The notes under the pieces were generated by a model. That model was not told the origin of the DNA and made no database searches. It saw only the letters and a list, made by a program, of their open reading frames with translations. This document shows positions 1 through 11,374 of a DNA stretch of 39,699 bases, piece after piece. Positions within the stretch are counted from its first letter, which is position 1; each line of letters begins with the position of its first letter. The translations under genes and the position numbers were made by a program. The DNA lies in the NCBI RefSeq assembly GCF_015521605.1, contig NZ_WANV01000015.1:1-39699 (forward strand), written 5' to 3'. The stretch is from Thermococcus sp. (GTDB taxonomy: Archaea > Methanobacteriota_B > Thermococci > Thermococcales > Thermococcaceae).

Positions 1-739
<739 letters not shown>

Positions 740-1037
740 TGAGCAAGGAGTACGGCCGGTGGGACTTCCCTCAAGGGGAAGTACCAAATATCCGTCCGGG
801 GTTTAGTCGGGATGTCGGGCCTGCCTTACCCCCGAGGGGTCCGCCTTTCGGCGTTTCCTCGGGAGCGCACCTTTTTGTGACCCGGGCTGGAGGGCGGGGT
901 TCATGAGTGGGTGCTTTGCACCCTGTCCCCCCGACGCCGCCGTCTTGGCGCCCGGGTGTTTCGCGCCCTGTTCGGGCGCTCCACCCAATAGGGGTGAACC
1001 CCAGCAGTGAAAAATTTTTGCAAAACCCCTCACCGGG
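740..1037 (-). other. pre-rRNA leader with GC-rich processing helices
   Basis: This stretch lies between the 16S 5' end and the rRNA TATA box and is very GC-rich. It contains several self-complementary segments, for example GGGTGC-TTT-GCACCC near 917-933 and a CCCCGAGG/CCTCGGGG-type helix near 831-864. In archaea the 16S leader pairs with the spacer 3' of 16S to form the bulge-helix-bulge processing stem. The 3' partner is outside the window, so the exact stem cannot be drawn. No protein gene is seen here. Confidence 0.7.
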
Positions 1038-1117
1038 CATATTTTAAAAAAGAAGCTGTCAAAAAGCGCCGCTAAAATGCATAATTTTAGACATAAAAAT
1101 GGCAAAAATTTTTGCAA
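1010..1117. repeat. 14-bp direct repeat flanking the rRNA promoter
   Basis: AAAAATTTTTGCAA occurs at 1010-1023 and again at 1104-1117, 94 bp apart, on either side of the rRNA TATA element. The second copy lies in a perfect 14-bp palindrome, GCAAAAATTTTTGC at 1102-1115. The words could bind a regulator or bend the DNA; the sequence does not say which. Confidence 0.6.
1038..1052 (-). promoter_or_regulatory. TATA box of the rRNA operon
   Basis: On the minus strand this reads CTTTTTTAAAATATG, an A/T-rich core in a GC-rich setting. It predicts a start near 1012-1020 and a leader of roughly 275 nt before 16S. The same AAAAATTTTTGCAA word flanks it on both sides. Confidence 0.6.
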
Positions 1118-1118
1118 G

Positions 1119-1415
1119 ATTCGGAGGAACACAAACATGGAACTGAGGAAAGCAACCACCGAGACCACAACACTCACTGTGAGGGACTCCTCATCACCCA
1201 CCCAGACAGGCGCCGAGAGACACGGCCACGTACCAGCCGAGTGTGATCATAGGGAAGTCAGAAGGAGCGTGGGTTATCACTCAGGGGTAGCAACCTGCCG
1301 AGAAAGAAAACCCGGAGAGACATGGCAGGGGTCATCACCCAAGGAGCACCATACCTGTCCTGCAAAGGAGAGAAAAAGGACGGGGCGGCCAGCTTCTCCC
1401 TTAAAGAGACCACCG
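1119..1415. other. unassigned structured-looking intergenic region
   Basis: No credible protein gene is seen between the rRNA promoter and the end of prs. Read on the minus strand, K-turn-like words recur: TGATGA at about 1331-1336 and 1191-1196, and GTGATAA near 1274. The last is followed 12 nt later by CTGA, the spacing of a box C/D guide, but the rest of a C/D RNA is not convincing. Small stems such as ACACGGC...GCCGAGTGT (1220-1244, plus strand) are also present. A plus-strand frame starting ATG at 1137 stays open only by running antisense through prs. A non-coding RNA is possible but unproven. Confidence 0.4.
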
Positions 1416-2255
1416 CTAAAGGCCCAATATGTCAGGCACTACGCTTATCTTCGAAACCGGCGTCGGTATGGTGTTCGTGACGGCAAGCTCGTCAACGGCT
1501 TTGCCCACCCTCTCTATTGCCCCCTCGGCGAAAACTCCGTGAGTGGCCGCGACGAAGACTTTCTCCGCACCCATCTCCCTCAGCAGGTTTGCGGCCCTGA
1601 CCATCGTCCCCCCTGTGCTTATGATGTCATCGACTATGAGCACGTTCTTCCCCCTCACATCAACGTCAACAGGCTTCATCTGAACCTCCGTCGGGGAGAT
1701 GCGAACCTTGTGGAAGTGGCTGTACTCAAGGCCCAGCCTTTCGGCAACTGCCTTCGCCCTTGCAAGGGCCCCCTTGTCAGGGGCGAGAACAATTCCCTCA
1801 CCGAGCTTCTCTCCGAAATAGTCCGCTATGGCCCTCGCCGGAGAAAGGTTGACCGCCTTGCCGGGGAAGAACCTGAGGGTCTCGGGGTTGTGGAGGTCAA
1901 AGACATAGAGCTCATCGTAGTAAACGGCCAGGACTCTGAGTATGGCCCTAACGCTCACGGGCTCTCCGTCCTTTGTGACCCGATCCTGTCTGGAGTATGC
2001 CAGGTAAGGGACGACGACTCTGAGCTTCTGAACCCCCCGCTCGCGCAGCGCATCGGCCATCAGAATCAGCTCAATCAGATGCTCGTCTTGGGGAGAGAAC
2101 GTGGACTGAACAACGGTAACCTCCTCCGAAGAACCCAGGATTCTGACGTACTTCTCACCGTCGGGGAATCTCTTTATCTCAACATCAAGAACCTCGCCGC
2201 CCAGGGCCCTTAGCTCATCCTCCAGATGCCTGGCACCGCTTCCGACCACGAACAT
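1416..2255 (-). CDS. prs: ribose-phosphate pyrophosphokinase
   Basis: The enzyme transfers pyrophosphate from ATP to ribose 5-phosphate to make PRPP, the precursor of nucleotides and histidine, in the cytosol. The 279-residue protein has the ATP-loop motif YSRQDR (87-92), the catalytic-loop lysine in HKVR (about 183) and the PRPP-binding signature [13 protein letters not shown] (205-217). The length fits the compact archaeal form. The ATG at 2255 is chosen because GAGGTGGT sits just upstream; a GTG three codons earlier lies inside that ribosome-binding site. It has its own promoter immediately behind the DUF1614 stop codon and is transcribed towards the rRNA operon. Confidence 0.95.
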   Translation of the reverse strand: MFVVGSGARHLEDELRALGGEVLDVEIKRFPDGEKYVRILGSSEEVTVVQSTFSPQDEHLIELILMADALRERGVQKLRVVVPYLAYSRQDRVTKDGEPVSVRAILRVLAVYYDELYVFDLHNPETLRFFPGKAVNLSPARAIADYFGEKLGEGIVLAPDKGALARAKAVAERLGLEYSHFHKVRISPTEVQMKPVDVDVRGKNVLIVDDIISTGGTMVRAANLLREMGAEKVFVAATHGVFAEGAIERVGKAVDELAVTNTIPTPVSKISVVPDILGL

Positions 2256-2295
2256 TAGCACCACCTCGTTTTGCCGTTGGAATGTTCAATCAGGG

Positions 2296-2306
2296 ACTTA
2301 TAAACC
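2296..2306 (-). promoter_or_regulatory. TATA box of prs
   Basis: The minus strand reads GGTTTATAAGT, a near-consensus archaeal TATA element about 45 bp upstream of the prs ATG. It starts 6 bp from the stop codon of the upstream gene, so prs can be transcribed on its own. Confidence 0.65.
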
Positions 2307-2311
2307 CACCG

Positions 2312-3016
2312 TCATACCAGAAGGACGGCAATAACACCCGCGAGGAAGATTCCGTCGAAGGTGCCGGCACCCCCTATGCTGACCATCGGGGCACCCAGGT
2401 TCTTGATACGCCCCCAGTTCATTATATCCGCGCCGATGAGGACTCCCATCGTTCCGCTGACGTAGGCCACGAGGTTGGGGTTGCCGTCCCCCAGAAGCCA
2501 GCCGAGGATCATGGCTATCAGCGGAGGGAGGAACATGGGCATCGCTATCCCCAAACCCTTGACGGGCCTAGCAAAGGCGTGGCTGAAGACGGCAGCTATC
2601 ACCGTGGCCAGAAGCGTGTTGAAGAGCAGAGCGAACTGGCCCAGATAGAGCAGCCTGAAGATCTCATAGAGGACAATACTCAGAGGAACCAGCGCCCCGC
2701 CGACGTTTATGGCTATTATAACCCTCCTCTCAGCCCAATCAAAGTAGGGGACGGGATAGGAGATGCCGAAAAAGCGAACCTCCCTCAGGCCGATGACCGG
2801 CTCGTAGGAGACCTCCTCCGCGATGGGGATGTTGATGAAGCTCCCGAGAAGTGCGAAAATGAAGAGTGCATACGCGACTTCGGGGGGTATTCCAAGCTTC
2901 TCAAATGCCGCCATGACTATGCTCGAAAATATGACGAATACTGCCAGGAAGATGATGAATATCAGGAAGAGAACCGGAAGCGAAACGGGAGGGATTATGA
3001 AGCGCCTCTTATTCAT
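2312..3016 (-). CDS. DUF1614 family integral membrane protein
   Basis: This 234-residue protein is almost entirely hydrophobic. It has a long first membrane segment (PVLFLIFIIFLAVFVIF) and about five more, with conserved-looking loops rich in glycine, such as GTMGVLIGADIMNWG and SIGGAGTFDGIFLAG near the C-terminus. These match the archaeal and bacterial DUF1614 family, which has no established function. ATG 3016 (MNKRRF) is preferred over upstream in-frame starts because those lie inside the ASCH gene. Its first 8 nt overlap the end of that gene, so the two are translationally coupled. Confidence 0.8.
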   Translation of the reverse strand: MNKRRFIIPPVSLPVLFLIFIIFLAVFVIFSSIVMAAFEKLGIPPEVAYALFIFALLGSFINIPIAEEVSYEPVIGLREVRFFGISYPVPYFDWAERRVIIAINVGGALVPLSIVLYEIFRLLYLGQFALLFNTLLATVIAAVFSHAFARPVKGLGIAMPMFLPPLIAMILGWLLGDGNPNLVAYVSGTMGVLIGADIMNWGRIKNLGAPMVSIGGAGTFDGIFLAGVIAVLLV

Positions 3017-3386
3017 CCTCCACCACCACGTTGGCCCACACCTGGGCGCCCCTTGGGATGCGAACTTTCCTCGGCCCATCGAACTTCTCCGCGTTGCGGA
3101 AGACCCAGGCGTATAGGGGCTTCCCTCCGGAGTACTCCCTAAGAAAATCCACATCAACCAGATGCTTGTCGGCATGTTCACTGAGCTCCTCTGGGGTGAA
3201 TGGACCGAGAACGTCAACCAACTCCGCACTTCCAACGGCCCTGCCGCCGCTGATTATGAGGACTCTCCCTCTGATCCTAGTCCGGGATTTTCTTATCTCC
3301 CAGACCTTCTTCCCCTCGGCTATGAGCGTTGCGAAGGGTTCGCGCACTATCAGACCCCTTTTGCGGTTTGAATTCTCGGCACACAT
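3009..3386 (-). CDS. ASCH/PUA-like domain protein
   Basis: The 125-residue product has the compact beta-barrel pattern of ASCH/PUA-like proteins: an N-terminal strand with a [18 protein letters not shown] element, then [20 protein letters not shown] (about 40-60). Such domains usually bind RNA or modified bases; a specific role cannot be read here. ATG 3386 is chosen because a strong TATA box lies about 28 bp upstream, which predicts a leaderless mRNA and excludes the longer frame. It is the first gene of a two-gene operon with the DUF1614 protein. Confidence 0.75.
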   Translation of the reverse strand: MCAENSNRKRGLIVREPFATLIAEGKKVWEIRKSRTRIRGRVLIISGGRAVGSAELVDVLGPFTPEELSEHADKHLVDVDFLREYSGGKPLYAWVFRNAEKFDGPRKVRIPRGAQVWANVVVEDE

Positions 3387-3407
3387 CAGTATGGTGACGA
3401 AAACGAA

Positions 3408-3419
3408 GTATATAAAATC
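3408..3419 (-). promoter_or_regulatory. TATA box of the ASCH-DUF1614 operon
   Basis: The minus strand reads GATTTTATATAC, a strong archaeal TATA match. Its distance to the ATG at 3386 places the transcription start at or very near the start codon. Confidence 0.75.
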
Positions 3420-3521
3420 TACGCCAGACTCTCCGAAACTAGCTCGGCAAGTTTTCAAAAAGAACCGCCAATGAAAAACTTTAAGTCCACCTCACCGAAC
3501 CCATCAGAGGAGGTATCACCG

Positions 3522-4157
3522 ATGAAGATTATCTGGTACGGACACGCGTGCTTTTGGGTCGAGACGAATGGTGTGAGACTGCTCATCGACCCGTACCCAG
3601 AGGTTGACGACGACAGGATAGGAGAGGTGGACTACATACTGATAACCCACGAGCACGTTGACCACTACGGCAAGGTCGAGCTGCTCTCAAGGCTGAGAAA
3701 CGCCGAGGTCATAGGGCCGAAGCCGGTATACATGATGGCCATCAGCGACGGCGTGACCAGGGTCAGGGAAATAGAGGAAGGGCAGACGCTGGAACTTGGG
3801 AACGGCGTCAAAGTTACCGCCGTCTACATGGAGCACCCCTCAAGCCAGTACCCCGTGGGCTACCTCATAGAGGGAGACAGGACCCTTTTCCACACCGGCG
3901 ATACCTATTCAACCCCCGCCCTCCAGAAGCTCCGCGGGAAGGTGGACGTTCTCTTAGTACCCATCAGCGGGCGCTCAACGGCAAACGAACGCGAGGCGGC
4001 GCAGATAATAGAGGACATAAGACCCAGAATCGTCATCCCGATGCACTATGGGATTTACGGGCAGGGGAGCGTCGAAAAGCTCCAGAACGAACTGAGAAAG
4101 CGGCGCATCTGGGTCATGGTTCGCCCCATGGAACCCTATGAGGAGCTCACCCTATAG
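3522..4157 (+). CDS. metallo-beta-lactamase fold metal-dependent hydrolase (UlaG-like)
   Basis: The 211-residue protein opens with [12 protein letters not shown], typical of the UlaG/UPF0173 branch of the metallo-beta-lactamase fold. It has the metal ligands THEHVDH (H43, H45, D47, H48), an ME-H at 105, FHTGDT (D127) and MHYG (H175). It should be a dinuclear-metal hydrolase of unknown substrate. The start is the ATG at 3522, with GAGGAGGT 8 nt upstream; a longer frame from 3471 lacks a site. radB follows after 11 bp, so the pair is probably co-transcribed, though a functional link is not established. Confidence 0.88.
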   Translation: MKIIWYGHACFWVETNGVRLLIDPYPEVDDDRIGEVDYILITHEHVDHYGKVELLSRLRNAEVIGPKPVYMMAISDGVTRVREIEEGQTLELGNGVKVTAVYMEHPSSQYPVGYLIEGDRTLFHTGDTYSTPALQKLRGKVDVLLVPISGRSTANEREAAQIIEDIRPRIVIPMHYGIYGQGSVEKLQNELRKRRIWVMVRPMEPYEELTL

Positions 4158-4168
4158 CGGTGGGGCTG

Positions 4169-4852
4169 ATGCTCACCACGGGGGTAAAATCACTCGACGA
4201 GCTTCTCGGAGGGGGCATAGCCGAGGAAGTTCTGACCCAGATTTACGGGAGCTTTGCCACCGGGAAGACAACGCTCGCGGTGCAGATAGGCCTTCTCAGT
4301 TCGGGAAAGGTCGCCTACGTTGACACTGAGGGAGGCTTCTCACCGGAAAGGCTGAGCCAGATGGCCGAGTCCCGGGGGTTTGATCCGGAGGAGGCCCTTC
4401 AAAGATTTATCCTTTTCACGCCCTCCGATTTCAAGGAGCAGAGGCGCACCATAGGAAGCCTGAAAAAGGTCGTTGATGGGTCGTTTTCCCTCGTGGTGGT
4501 GGATTCAATAACGGCACACTACCGCGTTGAAGAGCACAGGAAGAACCTCACGGCCGAGCTCGGCAAACAGCTCCAGGTTCTCCTGTGGATAGCGAGGAGA
4601 AACCGCATCCCCGTGATAGTCATAAATCAGGTTCACTTCGACAGCAGGGCGGAGAGGATGAAGCCCGTCGCCGAACACACCCTCAACTACCGCACCAAGG
4701 ACATCCTCAGACTCGACAAGCTCAACACGCCCGGGATGAGGGTGGCCCTCCTGGAAAGACACAGGTTCAGGCCGGAGGGAGGGATGGTCTACTTCAGGAT
4801 AACGGAGAAGGGGATTGAGGACGCAATCGAAACAAAACAAGAAAACGTCTGA
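4169..4852 (+). CDS. radB: RadB, archaeal RecA/RadA paralogue
   Basis: RadB is the short archaeal recombinase paralogue: a RecA-core ATPase that lacks the N-terminal helix-hairpin-helix domain of RadA and is thought to assist RadA during recombination. The 227-residue product shows Walker A GSFATGKTT (27-35) and Walker B LVVVDS (108-113), and ends shortly after the core. ATG 4169 is chosen because GGTGGGG lies 4-11 nt upstream; the GTG at 4160 falls within that site. It lies directly behind the metallo-hydrolase gene. Confidence 0.92.
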   Translation: MLTTGVKSLDELLGGGIAEEVLTQIYGSFATGKTTLAVQIGLLSSGKVAYVDTEGGFSPERLSQMAESRGFDPEEALQRFILFTPSDFKEQRRTIGSLKKVVDGSFSLVVVDSITAHYRVEEHRKNLTAELGKQLQVLLWIARRNRIPVIVINQVHFDSRAERMKPVAEHTLNYRTKDILRLDKLNTPGMRVALLERHRFRPEGGMVYFRITEKGIEDAIETKQENV

Positions 4853-4901
4853 ATATTACCCGCAGGGCATACTACCGATTTTGTGATGGCCGGCGGGTGG
4901 A

Positions 4902-5060
4902 TCAAAACTTTGGTTCTGTCGCTTCAAGCTCCTTAACGAGTTCAATCGTCTTCCTCAGGATTTCAACGACTTTGTAGATGTGTTCAAGCTCATCGAGGCT
5001 TGGCTTTCTTCCCTTCCTGCCCTTGAGGTAAGTCCTTCTGCCACGTTTAATAAGCTCCTG
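4902..5060 (-). pseudogene. gene fragment without start codon
   Basis: A minus-strand frame from an in-frame TAA (5061-5063) to TGA (4902-4904) encodes about 52 residues of protein-like, charged sequence (GRKPSLDELEHIYKVVEIL followed by a lysine/glutamate-rich helix). It contains no usable ATG, GTG or TTG at its head. The amphipathic pattern suggests the C-terminal end of a former gene. The family cannot be named. It sits just upstream of vapBC in a stretch otherwise empty of genes (4853-5121). Confidence 0.45.
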
Positions 5061-5081
5061 TTAAGGGGCTTCCACCGCAAC

Positions 5082-5092
5082 TTTTTTTACAC
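5082..5092 (+). promoter_or_regulatory. probable TATA box of vapBC
   Basis: CTTTTTTACAC lies about 35 bp upstream of the vapB ATG, with the ribosome-binding site GGTGAT at 5114-5119. The match to consensus is moderate. Confidence 0.4.
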
Positions 5093-5121
5093 TCCAGTGC
5101 TCTACTATATCTGGTGATACT

Positions 5122-5346
5122 ATGGGAATCACAAAAGTAACTAGGAACTATCAAATTACTATCCCGAGCGATATTAGGAAGAAGCTGGGAATTAAAGTGG
5201 GGGACGTTCTCGTCATCGAGATCGAAGACGGGAAGGCCGTGATCAAAAAGAGCGACCTTGAACTCCCCTTACTGCCCGGGGGAAAGGGGCTGAAGGTCGA
5301 GGATATCGAAGAGGCCATAAGAAAGGGGCAGGGTGAGGAGGAGTGA
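5122..5346 (+). CDS. vapB: VapB antitoxin, AbrB/MazE-type
   Basis: This 74-residue protein begins with a swapped-hairpin AbrB DNA-binding domain (TKVTRNYQITIPSDIRKKLG, then VGDVLVIEIEDGKAVI, residues 4-45). A short acidic tail that would wrap the toxin follows. It should neutralise the adjacent PIN-domain RNase and autoregulate the operon. The two genes overlap by 4 nt in a GTGA arrangement, the usual layout of antitoxin-toxin pairs. Confidence 0.9.
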   Translation: MGITKVTRNYQITIPSDIRKKLGIKVGDVLVIEIEDGKAVIKKSDLELPLLPGGKGLKVEDIEEAIRKGQGEEE

Positions 5347-5729
5347 CGGTAATAGACACCAACGTCTTCATATACGCCACCCTGAGGGATTCGGAGTTCA
5401 ACCCGGAAGCGAGAAGCCTACTTGCATCACTGGAGAGGTGGATCGTCCCCAGCATGGTTCTCTACGAGCTCTACTGGTTTTTCAGGGAGGAGGGTTACAG
5501 CTGGGAAGACATAATGAAGGTGGTCTCCTCAATTCTGAAGAGCCCAAGGACAAAGGTAATCGGGGATGGCGGAAAGTACACAAAACGCGCGCTGGAGCTA
5601 ACCAAGAATCCAAAGCGCTTCAACGACATGGTAATCCTTGCCATGGCGGAGGACTTCAAAAGGCTGGCGACATATGATAGAAGACTGAAAAAAGAGGCGG
5701 AAAAGCTGGGCATCAAAACCCTGCCCTAA
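5343..5729 (+). CDS. vapC: VapC toxin, PIN-domain ribonuclease
   Basis: The 128-residue PIN protein has the expected acidic metal-binding set: D5 (VIDTN), E42 (YELYW), D95 (RFNDM) and D112 (ATYDRR). VapC toxins cut specific RNAs, often tRNA or rRNA; this one's target is unknown. It starts with GTG overlapping the vapB stop, so translation is coupled. All catalytic acids are present, so the toxin appears intact, unlike the second vapC near 37.9 kb. Its stop codon overlaps the stop of the convergent fau-1 gene by 4 nt. Confidence 0.92.
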   Translation: MTVIDTNVFIYATLRDSEFNPEARSLLASLERWIVPSMVLYELYWFFREEGYSWEDIMKVVSSILKSPRTKVIGDGGKYTKRALELTKNPKRFNDMVILAMAEDFKRLATYDRRLKKEAEKLGIKTLP

Positions 5730-7150
5730 ACCCGCTCATATACCTCCTGCACTATCCTGAGCACCGCCCTGTAGAGCTTCTCCGTGATGACACCCTCCTC
5801 GTAGTGCTGGGTGAGCTTCTCCTTGTCTATTATCTCCTTCTTGCCGTCCGGCCACTTGACGATGTCAACTTCGAGGTCTATGTAGCGCGCCCTGTCCGGG
5901 TATATCTCCACCGGCGTGTTGATGTTGTAGTACTCGCCCTTGGGGTTGCCGTTGCGGTCGTAGTAGCGGTGCACGAACCACCACTTTCCGGCCTCTATCT
6001 CCGTTATGACGTAGTCCCCGAACTCTATGGGCATGTCCAGGCCGTCGTAGAACTTTCCGGGCTTGAGGTGCCGCTTGAACCTCACCCTGAGCGGGTTCTG
6101 GGACACTTCGAGTATCTCGCCGGGCCCTATCTTTATCCTCTGCCCGTCGGGCTTGTAGTGCTCAAGGCTGAATAGCCAGCCCTTCTTGGGGCCCTTGTTG
6201 GCTATGAGAGCCTCCCAGAAGCCCGTCTTTACCTTCTCCCTCTGGGTGGGAACCTTCGAGAGGATTCCCTCCGCTATCTCCACCGCAAAGCTCAGCTCCG
6301 GATCGTAGGCCTTCAGCTGGTGGTGACCCTCAACCGTTGGAACGACCCGGTTCCTTATCTCGTCGAGCTTCTTCTTGGCCCCGCCGCCGAACTCAACCTC
6401 GTATATGTTCCTCCCCTCTATGATGAGGGAGGGGGCCGTGTAGGAGTCCGCCTTCTTGAGCCTGTCCGCCAGCTTGGAGAGGTTTATTATCTCGTCCCGA
6501 AGGGTGTTCCAGTCCTTGTAGGCTGCGGCCGTCCTCCAGAGGATACCCCATTCGCCCAGGTCTATGCTGAGTCCGAGGATGCGGAGCCTCTCGCGCTCGC
6601 TCTGCTCCCTTATCTTTCTGGATATCTTGACGTGCCTCTGTGCACCTATCGGCTTCGGGATTAGAACGGCATAGTCACCGGGGATCGTGAGGGTAACGCT
6701 CAGCTGGGGAAGGAGGTTGTGCTTCTTAACCTGAACGAGGACCTCATCGCCCTCCATCGCACGCGGCAGTTCGCTGGCGACCACTGTTCCGATGGCGCTT
6801 CCTATGTCTATGTAGACGTAGCGCTCGTCCCTCTTGACCACCATCCCCTTGTAGATGCCGTAGAGCTGGTAGGGGAGCTTCCTAAAGAAAACGTCTATGA
6901 GCTCGTCCTCAAGGACTGCCTTTACCTCCTCAACCTTCGTCCCGACCAGGATTACCCCGTGGTGGTCTTTTTTGTCGTAAACATCAACATCAAACTCGTC
7001 GTAGGTCTTTTCGAGGTTGAAGCGCTCGACGATCCTGTTGCTGGGCTGTGAGATTCCAAAGCCCCTGTCGAGGAAGAGCTTTGTAAGGGCTGTTGAGTAG
7101 ATGCCCCTAACTCGAACTGAAACTCCTGTGTCTGTAGACACCTTCACCAC
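5726..7150 (-). CDS. fau-1: FAU-1 ribonuclease / AU-rich RNA-binding protein
   Basis: The 474-residue product matches the archaeal FAU-1 family. It has an N-terminal RNase E/G-like part with an S1-type barrel ([21 protein letters not shown], about 97-117). The C-terminal DUF402 domain contains [11 protein letters not shown] and [14 protein letters not shown] (about 375-440). Family members bind AU-rich RNA and have been linked to rRNA precursor processing. The start is uncertain: GTG codons at 7150, 7147 and 7141 all follow a GAGGGG site, and the last has the best spacing. The gene begins inside the end of the upstream coiled-coil gene (44-nt overlap), so the two form an operon. Confidence 0.88.
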   Translation of the reverse strand: MVKVSTDTGVSVRVRGIYSTALTKLFLDRGFGISQPSNRIVERFNLEKTYDEFDVDVYDKKDHHGVILVGTKVEEVKAVLEDELIDVFFRKLPYQLYGIYKGMVVKRDERYVYIDIGSAIGTVVASELPRAMEGDEVLVQVKKHNLLPQLSVTLTIPGDYAVLIPKPIGAQRHVKISRKIREQSERERLRILGLSIDLGEWGILWRTAAAYKDWNTLRDEIINLSKLADRLKKADSYTAPSLIIEGRNIYEVEFGGGAKKKLDEIRNRVVPTVEGHHQLKAYDPELSFAVEIAEGILSKVPTQREKVKTGFWEALIANKGPKKGWLFSLEHYKPDGQRIKIGPGEILEVSQNPLRVRFKRHLKPGKFYDGLDMPIEFGDYVITEIEAGKWWFVHRYYDRNGNPKGEYYNINTPVEIYPDRARYIDLEVDIVKWPDGKKEIIDKEKLTQHYEEGVITEKLYRAVLRIVQEVYERV

Positions 7151-7853
7151 CCCTCATTTTCTTTTCCACCACTCCGATGAGCGTGAGTCCTTCGAGTATA
7201 TCCTCGGCGTTCCCGACGCCGCTGAGCTTTTCAACGTTTCTCGCCTCGACCCAGAGCAAACCTCTGGAGTGCCAGTCTCTCAGGGCCTCCTCAACCTTAT
7301 GGACGTCGCCCGGATGGGTGTACAGCCTGAGCAGGAAAACCTTTAAGATTCCAAGCTCGGCCTCAAGTGTCTTAATTTTTCTGAGCTCCTCCATTATACC
7401 AACGGGTACCTTTTTCTCCTTTTCGCCCCCCGCCAAAAGGCTCAGCCCCTCGACCTCCCGGAGCATCTCGCCCAGTGCCTTCCTGACTGCGTAGTCGTAA
7501 ACCCTGTGGAACTGGACGAGCCGGTCCAAGGCCGTCGAGAGCTTTATCTTTGTGTCGTAGTCGTGCTCCTTGACGAGAAGGGAAAGTATCTCCTCAAGGC
7601 GAAACTTCATCTGATACTCGTTGCGGTACAGCTCCTTCGCCTGCTCCTCTATGTGGCCGCCGAAGCTCCCCATCTCACGGTACAGAGACGACGCTATCTC
7701 AAGCTTCTCCCTCGATATGTTGTAAAGGGACCTCACCTTTTCCAGAAGAGCCTCTCCATCCCTTTCCTCGTAGATGGCCGGAAACTGTCGCTCAAAAGTG
7801 GAGTGAAGCGACTCGAGGTGTGAAAGTTGGGCCTTAACCTCCTCAACGTTCAT
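7107..7853 (-). CDS. conserved helical protein of unknown function
   Basis: I do not recognise a characterised family for this 248-residue protein. It is charged and almost entirely alpha-helical with coiled-coil-like stretches, and has no signal peptide or membrane segment. The last 70 residues (from [20 protein letters not shown]) look like a small winged-helix-like domain ending in a basic, serine-rich tail. Its 3' end overlaps the start of fau-1 by 44 nt, which suggests joint expression and perhaps a link to RNA processing; that link is inference. The ATG at 7853 has AGGGGG upstream. Confidence 0.75.
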   Translation of the reverse strand: MNVEEVKAQLSHLESLHSTFERQFPAIYEERDGEALLEKVRSLYNISREKLEIASSLYREMGSFGGHIEEQAKELYRNEYQMKFRLEEILSLLVKEHDYDTKIKLSTALDRLVQFHRVYDYAVRKALGEMLREVEGLSLLAGGEKEKKVPVGIMEELRKIKTLEAELGILKVFLLRLYTHPGDVHKVEEALRDWHSRGLLWVEARNVEKLSGVGNAEDILEGLTLIGVVEKKMRGGEGVYRHRSFSSS

Positions 7854-7940
7854 GCGGAAAACCCCCTGGCCTTAATCTTGCGCTTCCCCCTACTTGTAGT
7901 TTTCGATGGGGGTGTGTTAAACAATAGAGCTTACCCAAAA

Positions 7941-7954
7941 CCTTTTTTTAAGCC
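7941..7954 (+). promoter_or_regulatory. TATA box of moaA
   Basis: CCTTTTTTTAAGCC lies 27 bp before the moaA start, and GGTGG at 7972-7976 serves as ribosome-binding site. The predicted leader is only a few nucleotides longer than that site. Confidence 0.6.
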
Positions 7955-7980
7955 AGAAGACTAATCATTCCGGTGGTTTA

Positions 7981-8907
7981 ATGACCCTCTACGACCGCTT
8001 CGGCAGGCCAGTAACGAACCTGAGGATTTCGCTCACCCAGGACTGCAACTATGCATGCTTCTTCTGCCACAGGGAGGGACAGCACTTCAACGCGAGGCTG
8101 GAGCTGACGCCCTCCGAGATAGAGAGACTCGTCCGCATAGCGTCAAGGCTCGGGATAAAGAAGGTCAAGCTCACCGGCGGCGAGCCAACGGTTAGAGGGG
8201 ATATCATCGAAATTGTGAGAAGGATAAAGCCATACCTCCGAGACCTCTCCATGACGACCAACGGAAGCCGCTTGAAGGAGCTGGCCAGACCCCTGGCCGA
8301 GGCAGGCCTGGACCGGGTCAACGTCTCGCTCCACAGCCTCAGACCCGAGATCTACAAGAAGATCACAGGCGTTGACATGCTCGACGTTGTTCTTGAGGGA
8401 ATCGAGGAGGCCGTGAAATACCTCAGTCCGGTCAAGCTCAACATGACCGTGATGAAGGGTCTCAACGATGACGAGATATGGGAGATGGTGGACTTTGCGG
8501 CAGAGACCGGGGCGATCCTCCAGCTCATAGAACTCGAAGCCCCCAGGGAGTTCACGGAGACGAGGTTCTTCAGAAAGTACTTCTACCCCCTCAAACCGGT
8601 CGAGAAGAAGCTTGAGGAAATGGCCGTTGAAATCCGCGAGAGGCGGATGCACAGAAGGAGGAAGTACTTCATTCCCACCGATTACGGCATCGCCGAGGTT
8701 GAGGTCGTGAGGGCCATGCACAACACAGTTTTCTGCGCCAACTGCACCCGCCTGAGGGTCACCTCCGACGGCAAGTTCAAGACGTGCCTCCTGAGAAAGA
8801 ACGACCTGATAGACTTCGCCACAGCCATGAGAAACGGGGCGAGTGATGAGGAGCTGGCCGAAATCCTGAGGCAGGCCGTTCTCATGCGCGAACCCTACTG
8901 GAAGTGA
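7981..8907 (+). CDS. moaA: GTP 3',8-cyclase MoaA (molybdenum cofactor synthesis)
   Basis: MoaA is a radical SAM enzyme that converts GTP into the precursor of cyclic pyranopterin monophosphate, the first step towards the tungsten/molybdenum cofactor. The 308-residue protein has the N-terminal [4Fe-4S] motif C22-x3-C26-x2-C29, the SAM-binding GGEP (66-69), and the C-terminal cluster cysteines C252, C255 and C269 that bind the substrate-site cluster. It ends MREPYWK and lacks the C-terminal Gly-Gly of bacterial MoaA. It stands alone between divergent and downstream promoters; no other moa gene is in the window. Confidence 0.92.
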   Translation: MTLYDRFGRPVTNLRISLTQDCNYACFFCHREGQHFNARLELTPSEIERLVRIASRLGIKKVKLTGGEPTVRGDIIEIVRRIKPYLRDLSMTTNGSRLKELARPLAEAGLDRVNVSLHSLRPEIYKKITGVDMLDVVLEGIEEAVKYLSPVKLNMTVMKGLNDDEIWEMVDFAAETGAILQLIELEAPREFTETRFFRKYFYPLKPVEKKLEEMAVEIRERRMHRRRKYFIPTDYGIAEVEVVRAMHNTVFCANCTRLRVTSDGKFKTCLLRKNDLIDFATAMRNGASDEELAEILRQAVLMREPYWK

Positions 8908-8910
8908 AGG

Positions 8911-8919
8911 CTTTTTAAT
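8911..8919 (+). promoter_or_regulatory. TATA box of trm5a
   Basis: CTTTTTAAT sits about 28-36 bp upstream of ATG 8947, which implies a very short leader. A second A/T stretch at 8928-8938 is too close to the start codon to serve. Confidence 0.5.
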
Positions 8920-8937
8920 CCCCCTCCAAATTTATAA

Positions 8938-11284
<2,347 letters not shown>

Positions 11285-11303
11285 AAGATACAAGATATCA
11301 ACA

Positions 11304-11314
11304 GTTTTATATTT
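11304..11314 (-). promoter_or_regulatory. TATA box of the AAA/DUF4143 ATPase gene
   Basis: The minus strand reads AAATATAAAAC, centred about 25 bp before ATG 11284. This supports leaderless transcription independent of the upstream rfc genes. Confidence 0.65.
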
Positions 11315-11374
11315 TACGGAATACAAAAACATTGAGAACCCATATTTTGAAGGATAAAAATAACCAGAAATGCC

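Noticed and set aside
1119-1415. RNase P RNA or SRP RNA gene
   Set aside because: GAGGAAAG occurs near 1145, but the RNase P conserved blocks (such as ACAGAAA) and the SRP GGAA-loop domain are absent.
1077-2213. 378-codon plus-strand frame, start candidates 1077 and 1137
   Set aside because: Most of it is antisense to prs, which has unmistakable motifs. The N-terminal part has odd composition and no recognised domain, although a GGAGG lies upstream of 1137.
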